Source: Serratia nevei
GTDB lineage: Bacteria > Pseudomonadota > Gammaproteobacteria > Enterobacterales > Enterobacteriaceae
Assembly: GCF_024160145.1 (NCBI RefSeq)
Contig: NZ_JAMYWQ010000002.1
Location: 1 to 64,000, forward strand
Direction of reading: 5' to 3'
Length of the DNA stretch: 64,000 nt
This document shows positions 44,107-55,824 of this stretch, one piece after another. Position 1 is the first letter of the stretch. Each line of letters begins with the position of its first letter. A program made the translations under genes and the position numbers. The notes under the pieces are model-generated. The model was not told the origin of the DNA and made no database searches. It was given only the letters and a program-made list of their open reading frames with translations.

Positions 44107-44793
44107 TCAGAACTGGCGCTGCATCCAGCGCACGTTCAGCCGCACCAGGGCGATGATGGCGCTGGAGAGCAGCCGCAGCCCGCCGGGCATATCGCGGCGG
44201 CGGATGTCCAGCAGCAGCACGGTGCGCACCTGCGGGCTGTCGTTCCACACCTCGTGTTCGAAGGTATCGTCCCACAGCATGAACTCCCCCTCGTGCAGCC
44301 GGTATTCGCGGCCGTCCACTTTCAGCACCGCTGCCGGCACCCCGTCGGCGCGTTTGGGCATGTCCAGCACCAGATAGCCGCGCAGAATGCCGCGGAACGG
44401 CCCGCGGTGGGGCGGCACCTGCTTACCGGGCGCCAGGAAGGAGAGCGAAGCGGACAGCACGTCCGGCGACGAGGCGATCAGCGCCGCCAGCGTCGGGCAG
44501 CGCGCCAGGTTGCGGGCGATCGGCTGGCCGTAGGCCTTCATGATGAACATGCGCCAGTCGCGCGCGTCGTTGGCGGAGATCGACGCCTGCTGGATCATGA
44601 TCTCGTGAAAACGGGGAATATTGTGCAGATCGTGGGCGACGGTCAGCGCCTCTTCGCGGATCTGCCGCCATTGGGCGGTGAAACGTTCGGCGTCGGGGAA
44701 CAGCGCGGCGCTGTCGAGCACCGGCTTGCCCTGAATCCGGCGATCGTAAACATTGCGCAATGCGAGCACGGACCAATCATAAATCGCGGACAT
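44107..44793 (-). CDS. Aspartyl/asparaginyl beta-hydroxylase-like dioxygenase
   Basis: This 228-residue protein has the cupin-fold iron/2-oxoglutarate dioxygenase core of the Asp/Asn beta-hydroxylase family: first iron histidine in VPPHRGPFRGILRGYL and second in WDDTFEHEVWND, followed by TVLLLDIRR. It is shorter than LpxO, which hydroxylates lipid A, and no N-terminal membrane helix is visible, though the C-terminus (LRLLSSAIIALVRLNVRWM) could bind a membrane. The substrate cannot be named. Confidence 0.82.
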   Translation of the reverse strand: MSAIYDWSVLALRNVYDRRIQGKPVLDSAALFPDAERFTAQWRQIREEALTVAHDLHNIPRFHEIMIQQASISANDARDWRMFIMKAYGQPIARNLARCPTLAALIASSPDVLSASLSFLAPGKQVPPHRGPFRGILRGYLVLDMPKRADGVPAAVLKVDGREYRLHEGEFMLWDDTFEHEVWNDSPQVRTVLLLDIRRRDMPGGLRLLSSAIIALVRLNVRWMQRQF

Positions 44794-45060
44794 AATGACC
44801 TCGCCTCAGAAAACGCCAAATGGACACTGCGCGCGGTTCTTCGGCGCGGCGCGTCGTCTGCGGCGGCCGGAGGGAAGAGCGGCAGGAAAAATTGGTACGC
44901 TTCAATAGATTAGCACAGCATTTGTGCAACCGTGTGTCTATGAATGTGTCGAAATGCGGCGAAAAAAACCACACAATTAAAGTGTGACGCGTATCGCATT
45001 TAGCGGGCCGGTTGGTTAAAATATCGCGACTTGCCCGCACCTGTCCGGATTTTGTTTACC

Positions 45061-46251
45061 ATGGAACACGCTGCCGTTTCACGCTCAACCGCCTGGTTGC
45101 GCGTGGTTATCCTCGCCGTCTCGGCCTTTATCTTCAACACCACCGAATTTATCCCGGTCGGTTTGCTGAGCGATATCGCCGCCAGCTTCTCGATGCAAAC
45201 CGAACAGGTCGGCCTGATCATCACCATTTATGCCTGGATCGTCGCCGCCGCCTCATTGGCCTGCATGCTGCTGACCAGCAAAATTGAGCGCCGCAAGCTG
45301 CTGATCGGCGTGTTCATGCTGTTTATCGCCAGCCACGTGCTGACCGCCGTGGCCTGGAACTTCACCACGTTGGTCATTTCGCGCGCCGGCGTGGCGCTGG
45401 CGCACTCGGTGTTCTGGTCGATCACCGCCTCGCTGGCGATCCGCGTGGCGCCGCCGGGCAAGAAAGCCCAGGCGCTGAGCCTGCTGGCGGGCGGCACCGC
45501 GCTGGCGATGGTGCTCGGGCTGCCGCTCGGACGGGTGGTAGGGCAACTGCTCGGCTGGCGCATGACCTTTATCGGCATCGCGGTATGCGCCACCCTGGCG
45601 CTGGTGCTGCTGTGGCGCCTGCTGCCGGTGCTGAAAAGCGAGCACTCCGGTTCGCTGGCCAGCGTGCCGCTGCTGTTCAAACGCCCGGCGCTGTTGGCGC
45701 TGTACATGCTGACCGTCATCGTGGTGACGGCGCACTTCACCGCCTACAGCTACATCGAGCCGTTTATCCAGACCGTGGCCGGGCTGTCGGAGAACTTCAC
45801 CACGCTGATGCTGCTGCTGTTCGGCGCCGCCGGCATCGTCGGCAGCCTGCTGTTCAGCCGCTACAGCGAGCGTTTTCCTTCCGGCTTCTTTATCGGCGCC
45901 ATTGCGCTGCTGGCCTTGAGCCTGCTGCTGCTGTTGCCGGCCGCCGGCAGCGAAAGCCACCTGACGGTGCTGTGCATCTTTTGGGGCATGGCGATCATGG
46001 CCATCGGCCTGTCGATGCAGGCCAAAGTGCTGAGCCTGGCGCCGGATGCCACCGACGTGGCGATGGCGATCTTCTCCGGCCTGTACAACTTCGGCATCGG
46101 CAGCGGCGCGCTGCTGGGCAACCAGGTGAGCCTGCATCTGGGCATGGGCAATATCGGCTTCGTCGCTGCGCCGCTGGCGCTGATCGCCCTCGGCGGGTGC
46201 CTGCTGAGTTTCTACCGCAGCGAACGGCTGCAGCAGCACCCCAGCCGTTAA
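45061..46251 (+). CDS. sotB: Sugar efflux transporter SotB
   Basis: The 396 residues match E. coli SotB (YdeA) throughout: [24 protein letters not shown] start, [48 protein letters not shown] stretch and [11 protein letters not shown]. It is a 12-helix MFS pump that exports arabinose and other sugars or IPTG in E. coli. ATG 45061 is the family start; the upstream frame to 45031 is not needed. It stands alone. Confidence 0.93.
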   Translation: MEHAAVSRSTAWLRVVILAVSAFIFNTTEFIPVGLLSDIAASFSMQTEQVGLIITIYAWIVAAASLACMLLTSKIERRKLLIGVFMLFIASHVLTAVAWNFTTLVISRAGVALAHSVFWSITASLAIRVAPPGKKAQALSLLAGGTALAMVLGLPLGRVVGQLLGWRMTFIGIAVCATLALVLLWRLLPVLKSEHSGSLASVPLLFKRPALLALYMLTVIVVTAHFTAYSYIEPFIQTVAGLSENFTTLMLLLFGAAGIVGSLLFSRYSERFPSGFFIGAIALLALSLLLLLPAAGSESHLTVLCIFWGMAIMAIGLSMQAKVLSLAPDATDVAMAIFSGLYNFGIGSGALLGNQVSLHLGMGNIGFVAAPLALIALGGCLLSFYRSERLQQHPSR

Positions 46252-46402
46252 CCGGCGTCCCAGACTGAGCCGGCGGCGACGCCGGCCTCTTCAGCAAAAA
46301 AACTCGCGATCTTGCGAAAATTATTCCGTTATCACTGCCTTTGCGCCTGCCGTACTGTTACCCGGTACAAAATCCAATTCAATACCGAGCGGGGAACACG
46401 TC

Positions 46403-47233
46403 ATGAGCATCCTCACCGCGCCCGATGGCGCGCGCATTTTCTATAAGGATTGGGGCCGCGGCCAGCCGATCCTGTTCTCCCACGGTTGGCCCCTGTCCGC
46501 CGACGCCTGGGACAACCAGCTGCTGTTTTTCGGCCAGAGCGGGTTCCGCGTGATTGCCCACGATCGCCGCGGCCACGGCCGTTCGGATCAGACCTGGTAC
46601 GGCAATGACATCAACCAATACGCCGACGATCTGGCGCTGCTGATCGAAACGCTGGATCTGCGCGACCTGATCCTGGTCGGCCACGCCCTCGGCGGCGGGG
46701 AAGTGGCGCGCTACATCGGGCGCCACGGCAGCGATCGGGTGGCGAAGGTGGTGCTGGTGGGCGCCGTGCCGCCGCTGATGCTGCAGACGCCGGCCAACCC
46801 GGAGGGCGTGCCGATGGCGGCCTTCGACGGCATTCGCAGCGGCCTGGCGGGCAACCGCGCGCAGTTCTTCAACGATCTGGCGGTGCCGTTCTACGGCTTC
46901 AACTGCGACGAAGTGGAGAGCAATGCGGGGCTGATCGACCACTTCTGGCTGATGGGCATGCAGGGCGGCGTGAAAGGGCAGTACGACGGCGTGAGTGCGT
47001 TCTCCGAAGTGGATTACACCGCCGATCTGCTGGCGATCGACAAGCCGACGCTGCTGGTGCACGGCGACGCCGATCAGATCGTGCCGATCGGCGCCTCGGC
47101 GCTGAAAGCCGCTAAGCTTATGCAACAGGCGGAGCTGAACGTTTACGCTGGCGGCGCCCACGGCTTGGCGCAGGTCGATCCCGATCGCTTCAACGCCGAT
47201 CTGCTGGCCTTTATCCAGAATTCGCCGTTCTAA
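46403..47233 (+). CDS. Alpha/beta hydrolase, chloroperoxidase-like, lacking the nucleophile serine
   Basis: This 276-residue protein has the whole frame of non-heme chloroperoxidase/arylesterase-type alpha/beta hydrolases: oxyanion region SHGWPLSADAWD, HDRRGHGRSD, acid VHGDADQIVP, base GGAHGLAQ. But the nucleophile elbow reads GHALGG, with alanine at residue 95 (codon GCC at 46685-46687) where the paralogue at 57449 has GHSTGG. It should be inactive as a serine hydrolase unless it works otherwise. It heads an apparent operon with DoxX and an MFS exporter (9 bp, then an 8-bp overlap). Confidence 0.88.
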   Translation: MSILTAPDGARIFYKDWGRGQPILFSHGWPLSADAWDNQLLFFGQSGFRVIAHDRRGHGRSDQTWYGNDINQYADDLALLIETLDLRDLILVGHALGGGEVARYIGRHGSDRVAKVVLVGAVPPLMLQTPANPEGVPMAAFDGIRSGLAGNRAQFFNDLAVPFYGFNCDEVESNAGLIDHFWLMGMQGGVKGQYDGVSAFSEVDYTADLLAIDKPTLLVHGDADQIVPIGASALKAAKLMQQAELNVYAGGAHGLAQVDPDRFNADLLAFIQNSPF

Positions 47234-47242
47234 GGGGGCGCG

Positions 47243-47668
47243 ATGAACCTGACTGCTTTCGCCGCCCGCTGCGCGCAACGGCTGCATGCGCCCGCGGTGC
47301 GCTGGCTGCTGCTGCTCGCCATTTGCGCCGCCTACATTCAGGGCGGGTTGGTCAAGGCGCTGAACGTCGAAGGTGCGGTTGCCGAGATGACCCATTTCGG
47401 CCTGCAGCCGGCGGCGCTGTTCGCCGTGCTGGTGACGCTGCTCGAACTGGTGGCGTCGGCGCTGATCCTGAGCGGCTTTTATCGCTGGCTCGGCGCGTTG
47501 GCGCTGGCCGGTTTTACCCTGATGGCGACGCTGATGGCCAATCCGTTCTGGCAGTTGGCCGGGGCGGAGCGCGGCCAGATAATGAACGGATTTTTTGAAC
47601 ACCTTGGGCTGGCCGGTGCGCTGTTGCTGGTGGCATTCAACGATTTGAAGGAGCGAACGGATGGCTGA
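47243..47668 (+). CDS. DoxX-family membrane protein
   Basis: This 141-residue protein has four hydrophobic helices and the DoxX pattern (AAYIQGGLVKALNVEGAVAE; GFYRWLGALALAGFTLMATL; FFEHLGLAGALLLVAFND). DoxX-like proteins associate with redox enzymes in membranes. Its last codons overlap the MFS gene by 8 bp, so the two are translationally coupled; the hydrolase-like gene lies 9 bp upstream. Confidence 0.85.
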   Translation: MNLTAFAARCAQRLHAPAVRWLLLLAICAAYIQGGLVKALNVEGAVAEMTHFGLQPAALFAVLVTLLELVASALILSGFYRWLGALALAGFTLMATLMANPFWQLAGAERGQIMNGFFEHLGLAGALLLVAFNDLKERTDG

Positions 47669-49271
47669 ACAGACGGAAAACAAGGCGGCGGCGGGCGGCT
47701 TCGCGCCGCTGAAAATCCCATTATTTGCCGTGCTGTGGGGCGCGACGGTGCTCGGCAACGTCGGCAGCTTTATGCGCGACGTCGCCAGCTCGTGGCTGAT
47801 CACCGATCTGTCGAGCAATCCCTCGGCGGTGGCGTTGATGCAAACCGCCGCCACGCTGCCGGTGTTCCTGCTGGCGATCCCGGCCGGGGTATTGTCGGAC
47901 ATCCTCGACCGGCGGCGTTTTCTGATCTTCGTGCAAATTTTGCTGGCCTGCGTCAGCGGCAGCCTGCTGGTGCTGTCGCAGACCGGTGCGCTGACGGTGG
48001 AATACCTGCTGGCGCTGACCTTCGTCGGCGGCATCGGCGCGGCGCTGATGGGGCCGACCTGGCAGGCGATCGTGCCGGAGCTGGTGCCGCGCACCGAGCT
48101 GAAAAACGCCGTGGCGCTGAACTCGCTCGGCATCAACATCGCCCGCTCCATCGGCCCGGCGGCCGGCGGCCTGCTGCTGGCCAGCTTCGGCGCTGGCGCG
48201 GCCTACGGCGCGGACGTGATGAGCTATGTGCTGGTGATCGCGGCGCTGCTGTGGTGGAAGCGGCCGAAGGCCGAGGACAGCGGCCTGTCGGAACACTTCT
48301 TCGGCGCCTTCCGCGCCGGGCTGCGCTATGCCCGTTCCAGCCGCGAGCTGCACGTGGTGCTGCTGCGGGCGGCGGTATTCTTCGCCTTCTCCAGCTCGGT
48401 CTGGGCGCTGCTGCCGCTGGTGGCGCGCCGCATGCTGGGCGGCAGCGCCGGCTTTTACGGCGTGCTGCTGGGGGCGGTAGGCGCCGGGGCGATCCTCGGG
48501 GCGATCGCGCTGCCGCGCCTGCGCCAGCGGCTGAATGCCGACGGGCTGGTGCTGCTGGCGGCGGTGCTCACCGCCGTGGTGATGGCGGCCCTGTCGCTGG
48601 CGCCGCCGCAGTGGCTGGCGGTGGTGCTGCTGTTGGTGCTGGGCGCCGGCTGGATCATTGCGCTGACCACGCTCAACGGCGCGGCGCAGGGCGTGCTGCC
48701 CAACTGGGTGCGCGGCCGCGGCCTGGCCATCTACCTGATGGTGTTCAACGGCGCGATGGCGGCGGGCAGCCTGGTGTGGGGGCTGGTGGCGCAGGAGCTG
48801 GGCGTGGCCGCCACGCTGCTGGTCGGTGGCGTCGGCCTGTTGGCGGCGGGGCTGCTGTTCCATCGCCTGCGTCTGCCGACCGGCGAGGCCGATTTGCAGC
48901 CGTCGAACCATTGGCCGGAGCCGCTGGTCAACACGCCGGTTGAGAACGATCGCGGCCCGGTGATGATTCAGGTGGAGTACCGCATCCGTGAACAGGATCG
49001 GCCGCAGTTCTTGCGCACGCTGCTGATGCTGGAGCGCGCACGCCGCCGCGACGGCGCTTACGCCTGGGGCATTACCGAGCACACCGGCGATCCGGAATGC
49101 ATCATGGAGTGGTTCCTGGTGGAGTCCTGGGCGGAGCACCTGCGGCAGCACCAGCGGGTGTCGCACGCCGACGCCGATCTGCAGCAGGAGGCGCTGCGCT
49201 TCCACATCGGGCCGGAGAAACCGGTGGTGCATCACTTCCTGTCGCTCGACCGGCATCAGGTGAAGCATTAA
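47661..49271 (+). CDS. MFS_3-family exporter with a C-terminal monooxygenase-like domain
   Basis: The first 420 residues form a 12-helix transporter of the EntS/MFS_3 (transmembrane secretion effector) group (GNVGSFMRDVASSWLITDLS; GPTWQAIVPELVPRTELKNA; GINIARSIGPAAGG). The last 90 or so (VMIQVEYRIREQDRPQFLRT; YAWGITEHTGDPECIMEWFL) look like a dimeric alpha/beta-barrel related to antibiotic-biosynthesis monooxygenases. This fusion is known in the family. The exported compound is unknown. It is coupled to DoxX. Confidence 0.85.
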   Translation: MAEQTENKAAAGGFAPLKIPLFAVLWGATVLGNVGSFMRDVASSWLITDLSSNPSAVALMQTAATLPVFLLAIPAGVLSDILDRRRFLIFVQILLACVSGSLLVLSQTGALTVEYLLALTFVGGIGAALMGPTWQAIVPELVPRTELKNAVALNSLGINIARSIGPAAGGLLLASFGAGAAYGADVMSYVLVIAALLWWKRPKAEDSGLSEHFFGAFRAGLRYARSSRELHVVLLRAAVFFAFSSSVWALLPLVARRMLGGSAGFYGVLLGAVGAGAILGAIALPRLRQRLNADGLVLLAAVLTAVVMAALSLAPPQWLAVVLLLVLGAGWIIALTTLNGAAQGVLPNWVRGRGLAIYLMVFNGAMAAGSLVWGLVAQELGVAATLLVGGVGLLAAGLLFHRLRLPTGEADLQPSNHWPEPLVNTPVENDRGPVMIQVEYRIREQDRPQFLRTLLMLERARRRDGAYAWGITEHTGDPECIMEWFLVESWAEHLRQHQRVSHADADLQQEALRFHIGPEKPVVHHFLSLDRHQVKH

Positions 49272-49367
49272 CTGCACGGCCAGGCGGTGAGAAGGTGCTA
49301 TGCTTTTGGTCGGTTCGGCGGCGCGGCCGCCGTAAGACGAATGTAGTCAGCACAGGGAGACACATTG

Positions 49368-50420
49368 ATGACGGCACCTTCTGCTTTTGCCCGCGAGCTT
49401 GGGCTGCGCTATCCGATCGTTCAAGGGCCGATGAACGGCGCGTCGCCGCCGGCGTTGGCGGTGGCGGTGAGCAACGCCGGGGCGCTGGGCTCGTGCGCGG
49501 CGGCGCTGTTTTCACCGGCGGTGATCCTCGAACGGGTGCAGCAGATCCGCGCACAGACCGCCGCGCCGTTCAACATCAATCTGTTTCTGCTCGATGAGCA
49601 GCACCCGGATCTCGCCGAGCTTAAGCGCGCCCAGCACCTGCTGCGGCCGTTCCGCGAAGCGCTGGGGCTGAGCGAGCCGCCGATCCCCACCCAATTTGCC
49701 GAAAACAACCGTGACCAGATCGCGGCCTTGCTGGAGGCGGCGCCGCCGGTGGCCAGCTTCACCTTCGGCGTGCTGCCGCGCGCCACGGTCACGCAGTTCA
49801 AGAAGGCCGGCTCGCGGGTGATCGGCACCGCTACCACCGTGGCGGAAGCCCGCGCCTGGGAAGAGGCGGGCGCCGACTTCGTTTGCGTCTCGGGCTCGGA
49901 GGCGGGCGGCCACCGCCCGACCTTCCTCGGCGATATCGAGCAATCTTGCGTCGGCCTGATGGCCCTGCTGCCGCAGGTGGTGGCGGCGGTGAAGATCCCG
50001 GTGATCGCCGCGGGCGGCATCATGAACGGACGCGGCATCGCGGCGGCGCGCTTGCTGGGCGCGCAGGCGGCGCAGCTGGGCACCGCGTTCCTGTGCAGCC
50101 CGGAGTCGGGCATCGCCGAAGCCTGGCGGGCGGCGCTGCGCAATGCCGGCGATGACAGCACGCGCCTGACGCGCGCCTTCAGCGGCCGCCCGGCGCGCGG
50201 CATCGTCAATGATTTTATGCGCCAGATGCGCGCAGAAGAGGCGCAGATCCTGCCTTATCCGGTGCAGAACGCACTCACCGGCGATATCCGCCAGGCGGCG
50301 GCCAAGGCCGGACGCGGGGAATTTATGTCGCTGTGGGCCGGGCAGGGCGTGGGCCTGGCGCGGCCGATGCCGGCGGCGGCGCTGGTCGCCACCCTGGCGA
50401 GGGAGCTGGAAGCGGTGTGA
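49368..50420 (+). CDS. Nitronate monooxygenase / FMN-dependent oxidoreductase
   Basis: This 350-residue TIM-barrel flavoprotein has YPIVQGPMNG at its start, VCVSGSEAGGHRP with the catalytic-type histidine, IPVIAAGGIMNGRGIAA and GTAFLCSPESG, all typical of 2-nitropropane dioxygenase/nitronate monooxygenase. It should oxidise toxic nitronates with oxygen. ATG 49368 has AGGGAGA eight bases upstream. It stands alone. Confidence 0.9.
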   Translation: MTAPSAFARELGLRYPIVQGPMNGASPPALAVAVSNAGALGSCAAALFSPAVILERVQQIRAQTAAPFNINLFLLDEQHPDLAELKRAQHLLRPFREALGLSEPPIPTQFAENNRDQIAALLEAAPPVASFTFGVLPRATVTQFKKAGSRVIGTATTVAEARAWEEAGADFVCVSGSEAGGHRPTFLGDIEQSCVGLMALLPQVVAAVKIPVIAAGGIMNGRGIAAARLLGAQAAQLGTAFLCSPESGIAEAWRAALRNAGDDSTRLTRAFSGRPARGIVNDFMRQMRAEEAQILPYPVQNALTGDIRQAAAKAGRGEFMSLWAGQGVGLARPMPAAALVATLARELEAV

Positions 50421-50445
50421 GACAGACGGGGCGCCCTGTTCGGCA

Positions 50446-50682
50446 TAATACTTGTCAGTTAGCGTTTTTTTTGAAGTACTCGTGACGTTTTCGGTCGATA
50501 AATGAGAGGTGCATCATGAAGCTTCTGCACCTCGACCGAGCCAGGGGCCGCGCCTTCGGCCCCTCCAATTGCCGTTCATTGTAGTAACAGAGATATTCTG
50601 GGCATTTACGGCAATTCGTCCTGCACGTCACGTACAGAGACTGGATAAAAAAATGCCAGTCGGGCTTAACTGACAAGCATTG
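50446..50682. mobile_element. MITE-like, hairpin-rich element with terminal inverted repeats
   Basis: TAATACTTGTCAGTTA (50446-50461) and the inverse of 50667-50682 (CAATGCTTGTCAGTTA) agree at 14 of 16 positions, with the inner 11 bp perfect. Inside are a long hairpin (TCGGTC...GAGGTGCA at 50491-50513 with TGCACCTC-GACCGA at 50526-50539) and a perfect stem GGGGCCG/CGGCCCC (50544-50550, 50557-50563). The minus-strand 73-codon frame (50455-50676) has no recognisable domain and probably is not a gene. The repeat ends resemble IS4-family ends. No target duplication was evident. Confidence 0.6.
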
Positions 50683-50716
50683 CGCCAGGTTCGGCGCCCT
50701 TTTTCTTGGCCTGGCG

Positions 50717-52003
50717 TTAAAAGCTGTAGGTGCCCTGCGCCAGCACGAAGTTCATGTTTTTCAGCCCGGCATGCTGCTGCAGGCTGTGGCCGACGTCGAA
50801 GTAGACATAGGCCACCTTGAATTGGAGATCGCTTCTCGGCGTCCAGGTGGTTTCGACCTGATACTGGTTGCCGATAAAGCGTGAGCCTTGCTCGCTGCCC
50901 TTCACCGGGCGCATCGGCCCGAGGTAGAAGGCATCCTCGCGGCGTTGCCGCCACAACGCGTCCCAGCTGAAGTCGATGGACAGGGTTTGCCACGGCGTGA
51001 TGGTGACCGAAGGGTGGATGGCGATCAGGTTAGCCGGCGCCACCAGCCCGTTCTCGGTCAGATAGGGCAGCTTGGGGTACATGGCGTTAAAGGTATTGAG
51101 CTGCCCATCGTGGCCGTTTTTATCGCCGCTGGCGAGGCCAATCTTGCCGCCAAAGCGCGGCTGCCAGCGCCAGTCGCTCACCGTATAGCCGGCGTGCGCC
51201 GACGCCGACCAGGCGCGGATGCCGCGCTGTTCTGCGCTGCCGAACTGCCAGGCGGCTTCATTATCCCAGTCGAACCCCTGCGCTGCGCCGAAAATGCGCG
51301 CGCCGACGGTATAGCGCCGCTCTTGCCCGCTGAGCTGCGCATAGTGAGCGTCGTTATCCTCAAAACCAAAGGTGTAGAGATCGAGCGAGGACGCCAGCGC
51401 GGCCAGCGGCGTGGTGCCGTACAGCCCCCACACCTTTTGGCTGTTGTCGGTATCGTCGTCGAAAAGGCCGGTTTTGAGGGTGACGGGGTGGCCGATAAAG
51501 GCGTCGAGGCGGTTTTTATCTTTGACCCAGCTGGCACGGATGGCGTCGAAAGAACGGCGCACGTTGGGGCCGTCGCGGGTGCCCATCAGGTGCAGCGAAC
51601 CCAGCGCAATCTCCTGGCGGCCGACCCGCAGGGTGCCGAGGCCGTAAGCGGTGGGCAGTTTTAAGTCCACATAGCCCTGGCCGAGATAGGCACGATCTTC
51701 GTCGGTCGGCTTGCGCCCGCGATCGCGCGGCGTAGCCAGTGACGATCCCAACTGTGCATAGGCGCCAAAGTTGTCGTCGTAGTCGAGGCGTGCACCGATC
51801 AGCAGACGTTGCATGAAGGTGTCGTCGCGTCCAGCGCTCAGATCGCGTTGATCCGTCCATTCATAGCGCTCGCGCAGTGAACCGTCGAAAGACAGGGTGG
51901 CCGCCTCGCCCAGCGGGATGTTTTTCCAGGGCGAAGAGGCGGGGGCCGCCGCCAGTGCGGGGAGCGTGGAGCACAGCAGCAGTGCGGGAAGCGTGCGTTT
52001 CAT
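50717..52003 (-). CDS. Alginate-export-family outer-membrane porin
   Basis: This 428-residue protein has a signal peptide (MKRTLPALLLCSTLPALAAA) and alternating beta-barrel strands ending in the outer-membrane-type C-terminal phenylalanine (LAQGTYSF). Motifs such as LRERYEWTDQRD, RVGRQEIALGSLHLMGTRDG and NVRRSFDAIRASW are those of the alginate_exp family, many of which serve uptake or export of small molecules rather than alginate. No alginate genes are near. It lies 60 bp behind the VOC protein gene, likely in one operon. Confidence 0.85.
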   Translation of the reverse strand: MKRTLPALLLCSTLPALAAAPASSPWKNIPLGEAATLSFDGSLRERYEWTDQRDLSAGRDDTFMQRLLIGARLDYDDNFGAYAQLGSSLATPRDRGRKPTDEDRAYLGQGYVDLKLPTAYGLGTLRVGRQEIALGSLHLMGTRDGPNVRRSFDAIRASWVKDKNRLDAFIGHPVTLKTGLFDDDTDNSQKVWGLYGTTPLAALASSLDLYTFGFEDNDAHYAQLSGQERRYTVGARIFGAAQGFDWDNEAAWQFGSAEQRGIRAWSASAHAGYTVSDWRWQPRFGGKIGLASGDKNGHDGQLNTFNAMYPKLPYLTENGLVAPANLIAIHPSVTITPWQTLSIDFSWDALWRQRREDAFYLGPMRPVKGSEQGSRFIGNQYQVETTWTPRSDLQFKVAYVYFDVGHSLQQHAGLKNMNFVLAQGTYSF

Positions 52004-52063
52004 TATGAGGTATCCGAAGAAAAAAGCGCGCCGCAGCGCGCTTTGGGCGATGGAGGATCGCCG

Positions 52064-52963
52064 TTATTTATTGATCTGGTGAATCTCGGCGATGTAGCCG
52101 CCGGGGAAGCGGACCAGCGCCGAGGCGCGGCGTTCCGCCGCCGTCGAGCGCCACAGCACCTCTGCGCCGCTGGCCGTCGCCTTGGCCAGCGTGGCCTGCA
52201 GATCGTCGACGCCATAGCCGGTGCGCTCATGGCCGAACGGATAGGGCAGATGCCCGTCGGTGACGAAAATGCGCGTTTTGCCGAAGCGGGAGTCCAGCGC
52301 GATCTGGCGGATCTTGCCGTTATCGTTGCGGCCAATCACCGCATCGCTGACCTGTTCGTCGCTCACCACCTTGCCGTGGGAGAACGCCTGATAGCTTTTC
52401 AGAAAGTCGTCGACGCGATAGGTGGAGAGGTACAGGCGGTTTTCCGGTACGCTCAGCAGCGGTTTGTAGTTGGGCGCCTTGGTGTGCCAATAGAGCTGCA
52501 TGTTGACGCCGCCGGGCCATTGGATCACCGCGTCGCGGCCGATCGGATCGTCGAAAGGTGCAACCTGCACATCGGCGCCGGCGGCTTTGGCCTGTTGAAT
52601 GGCGGCATCCATATCCCTGACCAGAAAACCGTTGCGCTCGGTGCCAAACGGGTGCGGGATCGGTGTGGTGAAATCGAACACCGAGAAGCTGCCGGCCGGC
52701 GTCAGTATCAACTGCGAGTAGGTTTTACTCGGCGTGGGCGTGACGTTGACCAGCACGCGCTCGGTGCTGGTGCCGCCGAAGGTTTTCAGAATGCTGTCGA
52801 CAAAGGCATCCATTTTGCCGTGCTCGACGTAGACGTGGGTGGTGTCATATTGTGGCCCCACGGCGACCGATTCCCCATCGGCCGCCCATGACAGCGCCGG
52901 GAACAGCAGCGCAAGGGCCGATAGCCTCAGCCGACGAGAAGAAATACCGATAATATGTTGCAT
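52064..52963 (-). CDS. Exported VOC-superfamily (glyoxalase-fold) protein
   Basis: This 299-residue protein has a signal peptide (RRLRLSALALLFPALSWAAD) and two glyoxalase/VOC modules (HVYVEHGKMDAFVDSIL; FGTERNGFLVRDMDAAIQQA; FGHERTGYGVDDLQATLAKA; FPGGYIAEIHQ). Periplasmic VOC proteins are uncommon. ATG 52963 has GGAGG eight bases upstream; the frame to 53047 is not used. Paired with the porin at 50717, it may act on an imported compound. The reaction is unknown. Confidence 0.82.
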   Translation of the reverse strand: MQHIIGISSRRLRLSALALLFPALSWAADGESVAVGPQYDTTHVYVEHGKMDAFVDSILKTFGGTSTERVLVNVTPTPSKTYSQLILTPAGSFSVFDFTTPIPHPFGTERNGFLVRDMDAAIQQAKAAGADVQVAPFDDPIGRDAVIQWPGGVNMQLYWHTKAPNYKPLLSVPENRLYLSTYRVDDFLKSYQAFSHGKVVSDEQVSDAVIGRNDNGKIRQIALDSRFGKTRIFVTDGHLPYPFGHERTGYGVDDLQATLAKATASGAEVLWRSTAAERRASALVRFPGGYIAEIHQINK

Positions 52964-53336
52964 GATAACCTCCAGCGAGATGACTCTTTTCCAGAGTGAA
53001 GCGTGATTGCCCGTGACCTTTCCCGTCGGCTGAAAATAAAACCGCAAGACATAAAATGTGCCGCCAAATTTGAAAAACGAATTAACGCCCGCCGCTGCGT
53101 ATTTTTTTATTTATGGCTAACGTATACGGCTTAGCCCGCCTGAAGTGGCTTGCCGAGCGCGTTAACGCAATGAATCTGCCACCGTCATTTCTCTATAAAT
53201 ATAAATACAGCATTAAAAGAATTGCCGCCCATCAAATTTTTATATGACTTGTTAAGGAAATACGAATAAGCGGGAAAAGAAAATATAGCGACACACGCCA
53301 CGATTGGCGTTGAGCGGAGGGGCTATTGGGAGAGAA
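52964..53336. other. Intergenic region between the VOC gene and katG
   Basis: No gene is visible in these 373 bp. The stretch is AT-rich in its middle (53090-53290) and carries the promoter of the leftward VOC/porin operon. No repeat or operator stands out. The katG terminator lies at its right edge. Confidence 0.55.
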
Positions 53337-53360
53337 AACGGCCTGCCGCGGCAGGCCGTT
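53337..53360 (-). terminator. Rho-independent terminator of katG
   Basis: AACGGCCTGCC (53337-53347) and GGCAGGCCGTT (53350-53360) form a perfect 11-bp stem with a 2-base centre. Read on the minus strand it is followed by TTTTCTCTC, and it lies 10 bp after the katG stop. Confidence 0.9.
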
Positions 53361-53369
53361 GCGGGGAGC

Positions 53370-55616
<2,247 letters not shown>

Positions 55617-55824
55617 TTAACAAGGCATGCGGGTCAGGCTTGCGTCGGGTGTTGCGCTAAATAACTGAACTCAATGGATTCACATCGCCCCGGCCGCTAA
55701 CGGGCAAGGGGTGACTCATGGCTAAGCTTAGTCAGCGGCGGCGGAGAGATAAAATAGGAATGAGTGAATATTGTGATAGCTTGCGGCGATTTATGGCTGT
55801 GTTATTGATAGCCGGCAGGCCGCC

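Noticed and set aside
47721..49277. A 518-codon Gln/His/Arg-rich minus-strand frame opposite the MFS exporter
   Set aside because: Typical antisense artefact of GC-rich codons; no domain and no ribosome site.
50455..50676. A 73-codon minus-strand frame in the 50.4-50.7 kb gap as a small gene
   Set aside because: It spans the hairpins and both inverted ends of the MITE-like element, has no ribosome site and matches no family I know.
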